Positions 8,745 through 15,708 of a stretch of DNA of 15,708 nt are shown here, one piece after another. A program made the position numbers and the translations under genes. Every line of letters begins with the position of its first letter. Position 1 is the stretch's first letter. Where the stretch lies: contig JAHBMJ010001756.1 in NCBI GenBank assembly GCA_018398765.1, positions 7,501-23,208 on the forward strand. The letters are read 5' to 3'. Source of the DNA: Chromera velia (taxonomy: Eukaryota; Sar; Chromeraceae). Below the pieces are notes generated by a model that was not told where the DNA came from, ran no database searches, and saw nothing but the letters and a program-made list of their open reading frames with translations.

Positions 8745-11503
8745 CACACACACACGCTCACAAAGGCACATGCGCATGGAGGCCCACATGCAGTGTCACT
8801 GAATCACGAACTTACGCACTTTTTTTCTCACCCACACACTCACTCACTCACTCACCTGCTCAATGACTCACCCACACACTCACTCACTCGCTTACCCACA
8901 GTTTTTGTCTCTCTCGCAACTCTCCTGCAGGACACACGGGCTCCTGGGCAAGGCAGACGCTGACAGCTCTTCGGGACCCCTCGCGGTCTCCTCTTGCACT
9001 TTGTGTAAGTCAGTGGGTGGGTGGGTGGGTGGGTGGGTAGGTGCATGTGTTCGTTTGTTTGTTTGTGAGCCAGTCAGTGGGTGGTGGGTGGATGTGTGGA
9101 GTGTGAATGTGTTTGTGTGAGTGTGTACATGTTTCAGTGAGTGCTTATCTCTCCAGTCTTAACAAAAAGTCGTCGGAGGGAGGAGTTAGCACAGAGGCTG
9201 TACCTGACATTTTGTGCTGCTCTTTTCCTTCTGATGGTGTCTTCCATTCCACTCACTCTTCTTCCTTTCTGATTTCATTCAGGTTACTTTCGAGCTTCTT
9301 CGCCGAGTGAGGGCAAGAGTCATCGACCTCCTCGTAAAGGCCCGCATCGGAGCAGAAGAATGGGAGAGGTGCGTCTCTCTCTCTCTCTCGTGTCACGTCT
9401 CTCTCTCTCGTGTCACGTCTCTCTCTCTCTTTCTGTGTTTTGTCATGTCTCTCTCTCTCGGGGTTGGGGAGCCGCTGTTCCCCTGCCTTCCCACTCCTTT
9501 TCCGCGAACAGACAATCAAACGGAACGAAGACTTTTGGCAATCAATCAAAAGTGCACAGCGTCCTTTGTCATCCCTCCCTCTCTGTAGAGAAGAATAGCA
9601 CACCCAGCCCTGACAATCAAAACAGGACTGCAAAGAATTTGCGCCCTTTTGTTTCTGATCGATCGATCAATCTGCGTCCCCCCCAAATCATGGATGCTCT
9701 CGATTCCTTTCCTCCTGAAGCAAGTCTGCCCCGGCTCTCTTGTCTGAGTAGAGATCTTGCAAAGCAGATTCATTCTTTTGGACGGAGTGACGGTGCAGGC
9801 TCCAGCGCGGTCTTCGCACCTTGCCGACTGACCATGAGGAAGCCAGCGAGAGGCAAATCGTGGAGGGGCTCCGTGAGAATGTGCTCGAGTACGCACTCAG
9901 AGCAGAGCTCAGGGTCGCATCTCGGCTCATGGTTGGTCTGCTGCCAGAGAGATCTGAGGACTCCCTCAGGGGAATTCGATGAAAACAAACGAATTGGTTT
10001 GCATGGCTCGTTCTTTCGTCGTGTGTCTCTTTGCTGATGCTTCTTTTTTTGTGTTTCTTCTACCTCCTCGTTCGCCTCAGCATGGATGTCCCTCCCATCC
10101 CTCGTTCCCGCCCCCCCTCCCTTCTTAAGCTACAGCCAATGAAGTGGTGTGCCTACCAGATCTCAGCATGCAGTCCACGCTGTCTCCTCTCTGCCTCGCA
10201 CTCCATGTACATGCACTCACCGTGTTTGAACATGAATGAGCCCAGATGAAGAGAGACCTCGTGGAGGGTCTGAGGAGTCATCTGACGGGCGGGTGCGACG
10301 AGGCCCTCTTCCTGCGGCCTCAGTGGACCTACCAGGTGCGTGCGTGCGTCAGGGGAATTAAGAGGTGTCAGCTTCCTTTCTCTGCACCTCCATCTCCCTC
10401 CCTCGACCTATACGTAAGCGAAGAGATCCTCCTGTCGTCTCGGGACACTCGGCTGATTGAGAGTGCGTCTTCTTCCAAGCGGGTGCCTCGCCTCTTGCTT
10501 ATGTGTATGGCTTTCCAGTTTTGAGCTGCGGCCGCAACACTTATGTACCCGGGGAAAGGTGAGTGGTCGTGCAAATCCAGTACCTTGTTTTCTGTGTTTT
10601 TTTAACGTCAAAATGACGATGCATGGTTGATTGTGAATTCTCTCTTTCCCCTTTGATTGTGTCGCAGAGCATAGAGGATGTGCCTCAGGAAGAGGTGGAC
10701 TCACTGTTTGAACCTCTCGAATTCCCAGTGGGTCCTTTGGAAGGCAGGCAGGCATGCATGGTGGCACGTAGAGAGAATTATCGAGATGTCTTATAGGAAG
10801 AGACAGGCAGACAAAACAGAGTGGAGCTGTTTGGGGGATGGAAGAGGAGCAGGGAGAAGGAGAGGACAGGCAAGAAACAGGATGAAGAGTTTGTGAGGGG
10901 GATTTTTATCTCCAAATCTTTTCTCCGTGCGTCGTTCGATAGACTGCAGTATGACTTTGCATGTGCTTCTTTCTGCCCTCTCTGATTTGATGAACCTGAA
11001 ATCGTCACCGTAATTCAGTGAGGACTTTCTGACTGCATGCATGGTGTTTGCGGAAAGACCTTTTGGCGGGACAAAAAGATCCTTTGCTTCATTTCCCCTG
11101 TTGGATCCGCTCATTTCTGTCTGTGCATATTTTCTTTTGTCGGTCTCCATGCGCGTCCAGACGGACGAGTTCGCAGTCTGTGAGCGGTCTGGAATTTCCC
11201 TCTCTGCCCACCCGAGGCTTCGGAGAATGCACCCAGACTTCGACCCCGAGACCGGACTTGACCATGACCCCCTGTTCATGCGACAAGAGGACTACAGATG
11301 GAGCCCACAATACCTCCGGGAGGAGAAGGAGCGTCTGCATTTTCTTCTGCACAGCCCGGAATCTCCTCATTTGAGGAAGCGGTCAGTCAGTGAGCAGGTA
11401 AGGGTTGCCGGAGCATCTGGGAGCGGGTGTGTCTTTTTGTCTCTGCCTTCCCGTCCTGATTCGTCTCTCGCTCGAACTTCCTCTACAGAAATTCGGGCGT
11501 TGA
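4036..11503 (+). CDS. Enoyl-CoA hydratase / HIBCH-family protein, 19-exon gene, probably non-catalytic
   Basis: Exons: 4036-4110, 4388-4491, 4888-4948, 5323-5398, 5716-5785, 6111-6184, 6435-6512, 6853-6936, 7286-7380, 7674-7743, 8059-8120, 8540-8585, 8931-9004, 9283-9368, 9799-9931, 10246-10335, 10668-10727 (or to 10760), 11161-11397, 11489-11503. All phases join and the total is 1590 bases. The product follows HIBCH (3-hydroxyisobutyryl-CoA hydrolase, valine breakdown, mitochondrial) along its length: VLERNNVGMGILLLNR (residue 45 on), FCAGVD (98-103), LIATYEKPLLALMNG (137-151), IGFIPDGG (181-188), KTIRGPDLITTGLARQWV, SWARQTLTAL, then MKRDLVEGLRSHL. The Asp of PDGG is kept. The GGG oxyanion block reads DAGA, and the Glu normally before IG is absent. 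A charged extension follows residue 446. Exon 1 is Arg-rich and acid-free up to its end, like a mitochondrial presequence. Family membership is secure; the exon 7/8 junction, exon 17 end and exon 1 are less so. Could be an mS47-type mitoribosomal protein (inference). Confidence 0.82.
5399..5428 (+). repeat. (TCTG)n tetranucleotide repeat at an intron 5' end
   Basis: The intron at 5399-5715 opens directly with seven copies of a GTCT/TCTG unit, so the 5' splice site GT is the first base pair of a microsatellite. The exact donor could slip by one repeat; the boundary given is the one that keeps the reading frame. Confidence 0.85.
6768..6830 (+). repeat. (CT)n followed by (TG)n microsatellite in an intron
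   Basis: About 14 CT units (6768-6795) are followed by GTGCA and 15 TG units (6801-6830). The block ends 22 bases before the acceptor at 6852, so it serves as, or has expanded from, the polypyrimidine tract. Confidence 0.9.
8467..8510 (+). repeat. (TC)n microsatellite upstream of an acceptor
   Basis: An almost pure TC run with a few interruptions, about 30 to 70 bases before the exon that begins at 8540. Confidence 0.85.
8689..8755 (+). repeat. Compound (TGTC)n-(TC)n-(AC)n microsatellite
   Basis: Within the intron 8586-8930 a TGTC tetranucleotide run passes into a TC run and then a short AC run. It is the most complex of the simple repeats in this gene. Confidence 0.88.
8827..8892 (+). repeat. 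Duplicated CACT-rich 24-mer in an intron
   Basis: Near-identical copies of CTCACCCACACACTCACTCA start at 8828 and 8867, separated by CACT repeats and a short unique piece. They lie in the same intron as the compound microsatellite, just before the acceptor at 8930. Confidence 0.8.
9015..9037 (+). repeat. (GGGT)n run with G-quadruplex potential on the sense strand
   Basis: Six GGG tracts separated by single T bases lie ten bases after the donor at 9005. Four such tracts with one-base loops are the classic pattern for a stable quadruplex, so the pre-mRNA could fold here close to the 5' splice site. Folding is inferred, not shown. Confidence 0.8.
9372..9460 (+). repeat. Tandem repeats of about 20 bases rich in CTCTCT plus GTGTCACG
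   Basis: The unit CGTGTCACGTCTCTCTCTCT occurs twice in tandem from about 9388, followed by two diverged units (with TTGTCATG). The array starts immediately after the donor GT at 9369. Confidence 0.8.
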
Positions 11504-11759
11504 TTTGTGTTAGTCCGCCTTCGTAACGAAGAGAGATCGTCGGTTGTCGATGCCTCTGCACGTCGAACACTGAGCATTGAAGCGGGGGATCTATCCTCCG
11601 GACATGAGAATGCAAAAGCAGAACCGAAATGCGTGGTTGGCTGATATGCAGCGCGGAGGAAGCCGCCCGTGCTGCTGGAATCTTTCGGTAAATCCTGCGT
11701 CTCGCAGAACGACTCCAGGGAGCATCACTCTGAGGAAGCAAACTTGAAACGCCCACGCC
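11504..11759. other. 3' flank of the HIBCH-family gene
   Basis: This stretch follows the TGA at 11501-11503. It has the same base composition as the gene but no further exon I can support, and no clear polyadenylation signal. It presumably holds the 3' UTR. Confidence 0.4.
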
Positions 11760-12480
11760 TAGTGACCAAGTTTGATTTGATTAGTTTTGATAGCCTATAA
11801 TGATAGGTTTTAATGTGATTTGATTTGAGGTTAAAGTCTTGAAGACCAGCTTTGACCAGATTTGAGCCAAAATTTGATATTCAATTTGATGTTCACTTTT
11901 ATACGTATTTATAGGTTCCTTAACATGTCATAGCATGTTCATTGTTTTATACGTTGTCTAAGTTTTTAATGACGAGAAACGTAATTAGCAAATAACTTGA
12001 TAATATGCCATTAATAATCTTGATCTAATTTTCAGTCAAATTTCTAGATTTTTAGTGATAATTAAATTATAAAAGATTCAAGAGTAATTTAAGTTTAATC
12101 ATTATAATTTGTTCATGTACAATTTGAAGATGGAATATCTTCAATTAATAAAAATATTACATTATAAATTTGATTAAACATCAACTTCTTATTAATATAC
12201 AAGTTCTCACATTAATCTAGACACGAATCTTTGTACATTCACTGTAATTCACTGTAATTCACTCTCCACTCTCTCCCTCTTCTGTCTTGCTTTGAATGCC
12301 TGTATGAATGTTAATAAGACTTGGCATTTATAAGCTATATACGTTAGGAATAGCAACACTGCATCATCATCATCATCATACGCCAAAAAAAAAAAAAGGT
12401 TAACAATTTTTTTTTTTGTTTTTTACAAATTTTATGTAGGGTTTATTCATGTATGAAGTTAACAATAGTACTATGATTTC
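11760..12480. other. AT-rich non-coding island
   Basis: Composition falls sharply to very AT-rich with no open frame of note. TTTGATTTGA recurs (about 11769 and 11817). CACTGTAATT is doubled near 12240, a CAT repeat lies near 12362-12379, and an A13 run at 12385-12397 faces a T11 run at 12407-12417 across GGTTAACAA, which could form a hairpin. I recognise no mobile element ends or organelle genes. Confidence 0.6.
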
Positions 12481-12963
12481 TTTAAACTGCGCTAGCTCCG
12501 ATTGGCGCAAATTTTAATATGGGCAAAAATCACTGCATGCATTTACGCGCGCGCGAGTCCGCGCGAAACCAAGTTGAAATTCATGCAAAAGTATATATGT
12601 ATATGTATGTGTGGATCTTTTGCTTTTTCAAACAACAGATGAAGTACAGGGAGAACGCGTTGCGCTGTTGAGGGAATCTTCAAGGAACATTCCTAGCGAC
12701 CTGAGATCCAAGAACATGGTCTACTTCTACTGAACTCGTTCAGCAAGTGAAGAGAAGATGAATACATGAGCACGTATTTGCTTCTCGGCTGCCTTCGAGT
12801 TCCCGTCTTTTCTGTTGCTCCAACGTGTCAACTTCCCTGTCATCTCTTTTCCTTCCTCTCTGTGTGTGTGCACAGAAATTTGAATCTGTCGGCGTGAGAG
12901 CGTGACAGTTTACGCAGGCCTTCGGTCTGCCTGAGAACACCCTGGGAGACCTGAACCCTTCAG
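12481..12963. other. Region upstream of the first FAAL exon, probably intronic
   Basis: A short alternating CG stretch lies at 12546-12572. The bases from 12780 to 12876 look like the 3' end of an intron (pyrimidine-rich, then GTGTGTGCACAG). In the FAAL frame a TGA at 12932-12934 blocks any simple extension upstream, so the exon must begin after it. The N-terminal part of the FAAL domain is not visible anywhere in 11504-12963. Confidence 0.45.
12789..12865 (+). repeat. Intron repeat A, first copy (3' portion of intron)
   Basis: These 77 bases match 13822-13898 closely in the same orientation, sharing CTGCCTTCGAGTTCCC, TCCAACGT and CCTTCCTCTCTGTGT. One copy lies before the FAAL exon and the other before the ACP-KS exon. 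Confidence 0.85.
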
Positions 12964-13618
12964 AGATCCCATGATGATCACCATCGATGCGTCGAGAATG
13001 CGCACAGCGCCGTCAGCACTTGAGGAGATTCCCAAGGAGGCTGTGGAGACTTATCAGATTCCCGACATCGAACCTAACGATGTCATGTTCCTGCAGTTCA
13101 CCTCAGGGTCCACGTCGGCACCCAAGGGGGTGATGGTAACCCATGGATCATTGGTACAACGCATTCATCAGTGCCTTGTGTCCTTTGGGATGGACTCATC
13201 TCTGGATGCTCCGAACACGAAGGAGAACATCCAGAACTACAAGATGACTGAGTACGACCAGCTTTTCAAGAACAGACAGGAAATCTCCAGAGGCGTGAGA
13301 GGCGATGCAGTGCGTTGTTTCTCCTGGCTTCCGATGTATCACGATACGGGTCTGATTGGTTTTGTCTGCACTCCCATTTTCTTTGGAGTGCAGGTTTACC
13401 AGATGAGCCCATTGGATTTCATTCGACGCCCGCACAGCTGGCTCTGGGGCATGACCAAGTACAAGACTCTCTGCTGTGCCGCCCCGAATTTTGCGTTCGA
13501 GGTGGTGGCAAGGAAGATGCCCGAGGCAGTGTTCCAGAAATTGGACCTGCGTCACGTGTGCGCCTTCCTCTGCGGTGCAGAGCCTGTGAGAGCTCTGACC
13601 ATCAAACGATTCTGTGAG
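12964..13618 (+). CDS. Fatty-acyl-AMP ligase (FAAL) domain exon of a polyketide synthase, central part
   Basis: Taking the in-frame ATG at 12971 as residue 1, this exon shows FLQFTSGSTSAPKGVMVTHG (40-59), the ATP-binding loop in the FAAL-specific form. It then shows SWLPMYHDTGLIG (118-130), MSPLDFIRRPHSWLW (145-159), AAPNFAFEVVARK (170-182) and CGAEPVRALTIKRF (201-214). FAAL domains make acyl-adenylates from fatty acids and pass them to an ACP, usually as the loading unit of PKS lines. About 35 extra residues (roughly 78-112) sit between the first two motifs. The exon ends in phase 0 at GAG before GTCGGT. The acceptor is uncertain; 12963 (TTCAG) fits the frame. The N-terminal portion and the CYGLAE-type motif that should follow are missing. 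Confidence 0.85.
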
Positions 13619-13658
13619 GTCGGTCCTCCCTCCTCTTCTTCCCCTTTGGTTGTTGTCC
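13615..13658 (+). repeat. Intron repeat C, first copy (exon end plus 5' portion of intron)
   Basis: The 44 bases beginning TGAGGTCGGTCCTCCC and ending TTGTCC recur with few changes at 14932-14974. Both copies span an exon/intron border: the last GAG codon, the donor GTCGGT and about 40 intron bases. Confidence 0.88.
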
Positions 13659-13821
13659 GGTTTTGCGCCCTTCTGTCCTTTCAGCTACCTGTGAGTGTGC
13701 TAAACGGTGCTCAAGCACGAGTCTTTTTACTTTTGTCTCCGTCTACTTCTCTTTCGCTTTCTCTTTCTCTCTTTCTCTGTCTCTGTGTGTAAAAGGCGCT
13801 CTGTTTGGGTTTCATTCTTGA

Positions 13822-13898
13822 CTGCCTTCGAGTTCCCCTCTTTTCGTTTGGTCCAACGTATCAACTTCGCTCTCGTCTCTTTCCCTTCCTCTCTGTGT
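13822..13898 (+). repeat. Intron repeat A, second copy
   Basis: Homologous to 12789-12865 over 77 bases without a net length change. It lies in the intron that precedes the ACP-KS exon. Confidence 0.85.
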
Positions 13899-13913
13899 TG
13901 CGCATTGGGTCCT

Positions 13914-13916
<3 letters not shown>

Positions 13917-14004
<88 letters not shown>
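13917..14004 (+). repeat. (CT)n followed by long (TG)n microsatellite
   Basis: About 16 CT units are followed by about 27 TG units. The block ends 13 bases before the acceptor at 14017. It resembles the CT-then-TG order at 6768-6830 in the neighbouring gene. Confidence 0.9.
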
Positions 14005-14006
<2 letters not shown>

Positions 14007-14017
14007 TGTGCCCTCAG

Positions 14018-14935
14018 GTGAAGGCAGCAGTCGTTGCTGCAGCCTCCACACTTCTCGGCAAACCTCCTGATAAACTTCCCGATTTCGATGCACCTCTGCT
14101 TGAGCTGGGGGTTGATTCCATGGGGGCAGTGGAGTTTGCAGAGGACGTCAGCAAGGCTCTGGAGCTTCATCTTGAACCGACGCTGATTTTCAACTACCCG
14201 ACATTGAACGACATTTGCTTGTTCCTCGTTGAGCAGCTTGAGGCAGGCAGCGGGCAGGGGGGGGAGGCTCAGGGGGGGATGGGAGCGGGNTACAGTGCAG
14301 AGCCTGTGGCGGTGGTTGGTGCCGCCTGTGGTTTACCTGGTGGGATTGATTCCCTGGGAGCATTTTGGGATCTGTTGATGAATTACGGAGACGCGAATTC
14401 CGACATTCCTTGGAGTCGCTGGGCCGTTGACGATTACTACTACGCAGACCTCGATGCTGATGCGAAGATGGACGTGAGGGAGGGAGGATTCGTCGACTCC
14501 GCAGAGATGTTCGATGCCTCTTTCTTCCGCATCGGCCCTTCGGAGGCCAAAGCAATGTTCCCTCAGCAGCGCATCATGCTCGAGGTTGCCTACGAGTCTC
14601 TCCACTCTGCAGGGTATACAAAGGACTCCCTGATGAGACAACACGTGGGAGTCTTCGTTGGCTGCTGTGCGAATGACTGGTACCAGGTTGCAGCACAGCA
14701 GGGACCCCACATCTCGACTTACTCTGCGACTTCTTCGTCGCCTTCGATTCTCTCTGACCGTATTTTGTACATCTTAGGCATTCACGGGCCCAGTTGCACA
14801 ATCGATACGGCCTGCTCGTCGTCTCTCTTCGCGATCAACTTCGCCCTGCATCACCTCCGAGACGGGTCCTGCGTTGCTGCGGCAGCAGGTGTCAACCTGA
14901 TCCTTGCCCCCTCCGTCACCATTGCTTTCTATGAG
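14018..14935 (+). CDS. Polyketide synthase exon: acyl carrier protein plus N-terminal half of ketosynthase
   Basis: The exon has 306 codons and starts and ends in phase 0. Residues 1 to about 76 form an ACP; LELGVDSMGAVEF carries the phosphopantetheine-attachment Ser at 34, and FNYPTLNDICLFL closes the domain. A Gly/Gln-rich linker of about 20 residues follows. Then comes a KS: PVAVVGAACGLPGG, FWDLLM, FFRIGPSEAKAMFPQQRIMLE, and the active-site Cys at 266 in TIDTACSSSLFAI. The KS stops at APSVTIAFYE, before the region that holds its two catalytic His residues, so later exons are needed. The single N at 14290 is the third base of GGN (Gly), so it does not change the protein. The upstream acceptor is CCCTCAG. 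Module-type PKS, megasynthase, probably cytosolic or plastid; the product is unknown. Confidence 0.9.
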
Positions 14936-14974
14936 GTCGGTCCTCCCTTCTCTTCTTCTCCTCTGTTGCTGTCC
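14932..14974 (+). repeat. Intron repeat C, second copy
   Basis: Matches 13615-13658 across the GAG/GTCGGT border and into the intron. The similarity fades after GTCC. Confidence 0.88.
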
Positions 14975-15319
14975 AACCTCCTCTGGTCTCCTCTGCTTGA
15001 GCACACTCAGAGGTAGCTGAACGAACAGAAGTGCCTTCCTGCCTCTGTCTATCCGCATTCTTGATCAATCAGATGACAAAAGATGCTCGAAAGTGCCTTT
15101 TGCTTGTCTTTCGCATGCCGAAGTGTGTTCCGTCCCTTGCAAGTCACGTCAGTGCTGCCCTCTCGCCAGTTTTTGTCCCCTTCCCTCTCCACACCGTTCG
15201 CTCCGACCCTTTTCACGATGTCTTTGCGGTTGGTTCTTGTGTGAGCCCCCTCTACTCCGGACCCTCTAGCTGTTCGTTTCACTTGCATGACTCATCCAAG
15301 CATGCCCGCCTCCTTGCAG

Positions 15320-15416
15320 GGCGACATCTCGACTCTCAACGTCCCTCCCTCCGAGGAAGCGGACCCCTCCAAGCTCTGCCTCGTCTCGTGCGGAAAGGCA
15401 TTCCCTGGAGTGACAG
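15320..15416 (+). CDS. FAAL domain exon, later segment (VSCGKAFPG)
   Basis: After TTGCAG the exon reads GDISTLNVPPSEEADPSKLC and then LVSCGKAFPGVT, ending in phase 1 before GTCAGA. In FAAL proteins the sequence (V)SCGRPLPGQ occurs shortly after the CYGLAE motif and before the IVDPET segment, so this exon belongs after the FAAL exon ending at 13618, not after a ketosynthase. It enters in phase 0, and so could join either 13618 or 14935 without a frameshift. The exon that should carry CYGLAE is not seen between. Confidence 0.7.
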
Positions 15417-15708
15417 GTCAGAGGGGTGACTGGACTGGCTGACGAGGGGTAGTTGTTGGAATTGGGGACCTGTCTGTCTGGCGTGCTGCGTTCTTTCTCT
15501 CGTCCTAGCACCTTTCTTCTCGATCGCTCTTTCAGAAGGTTGCGGTCTTGCTCCTGAAGAGGGTTTTTTTCTTTACGTGTCCGTTGCCATGCCGACGTGC
15601 CTGCTTCATCTATGACGTGTAGTGGCAATGCTTCCAAGGGGACACCTTTTACGCTTTCCCTTCATAACCGTCTCTCTTCCTCCGCTAATCTCCGCCCCCC
15701 CCCCCCCC
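15417..15708 (+). other. Intron and sequence end; one very tentative FAAL micro-exon
   Basis: A 27-base segment at 15536-15562, after TTTCAG, would continue in phase as EGCGLAPEEG, loosely like the PETG.PLP.G part of FAAL proteins, but it is too short to trust. The sequence ends in a run of 13 C bases (15696-15708), a common place for an assembly to stop. Confidence 0.3.

Noticed and set aside
12362-12379. CAT trinucleotide repeat considered as a CRISPR-like or coding His repeat
   Set aside because: It is a simple microsatellite in non-coding AT-rich DNA; no spacers or reading frame.
12639-12717. Possible FAAL N-terminal exon reading DEVQGERVALLRESS
   Set aside because: GERVALL resembles the start of adenylating domains, but the following residues do not match, the proposed donor is weak, and no neighbouring exon supports it.

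Overview
The window looks like nuclear DNA from an intron-rich unicellular eukaryote. Coding sequence is cut into many short exons (46 to 237 bases in the main gene) by GT..AG introns of mostly 250 to 430 bases. The introns carry pyrimidine runs and dinucleotide or tetranucleotide repeats, and most end in TGCAG or CAG. With a modular type I polyketide synthase next to a R2-like retroelement, this suggests an alveolate alga such as a chromerid. That assignment is inference from gene style, not from a marker gene.

Layout. Bases 1-620 are AT-rich and non-coding, ending in a cluster of ATAATGATTAT-type inverted repeats. Bases 591-3008 hold a decayed, 5'-truncated non-LTR retrotransposon on the + strand. 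It has a reverse transcriptase domain, a C-C-H-C zinc-knuckle remnant and a restriction-like endonuclease domain, broken by stops and frameshifts. Bases 3009-4035 show no gene I can support.

Bases 4036-11503 contain one gene that I assembled by hand from 19 exons, with all splice phases compatible (about 529 codons). The product is a member of the enoyl-CoA hydratase / 3-hydroxyisobutyryl-CoA hydrolase (HIBCH) family. It appears to have lost key catalytic residues and gained a charged C-terminal extension of about 80 residues. That makes it a candidate for a non-catalytic relative such as the mitoribosomal subunit mS47.

Bases 11504-12963 contain no supported gene and include a strongly AT-rich island (about 11760-12480). 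From 12964 to the end lies part of a polyketide synthase locus in an unexpected order: half of a fatty-acyl-AMP ligase (FAAL) domain, then an exon with an acyl carrier protein (ACP) plus the first half of a ketosynthase (KS), then an exon that returns to the FAAL domain. The introns bordering the first two of these exons share sequence at both their 5' and 3' ends. This points to exon shuffling or tandem duplication through homologous introns, or to a mis-assembly across them. In a normal enzyme the FAAL would activate a fatty acid as the acyl-adenylate, load it onto the ACP, and the KS would begin chain extension. As drawn here, both FAAL and KS are incomplete. The window ends in a C homopolymer, which looks like an assembly end.
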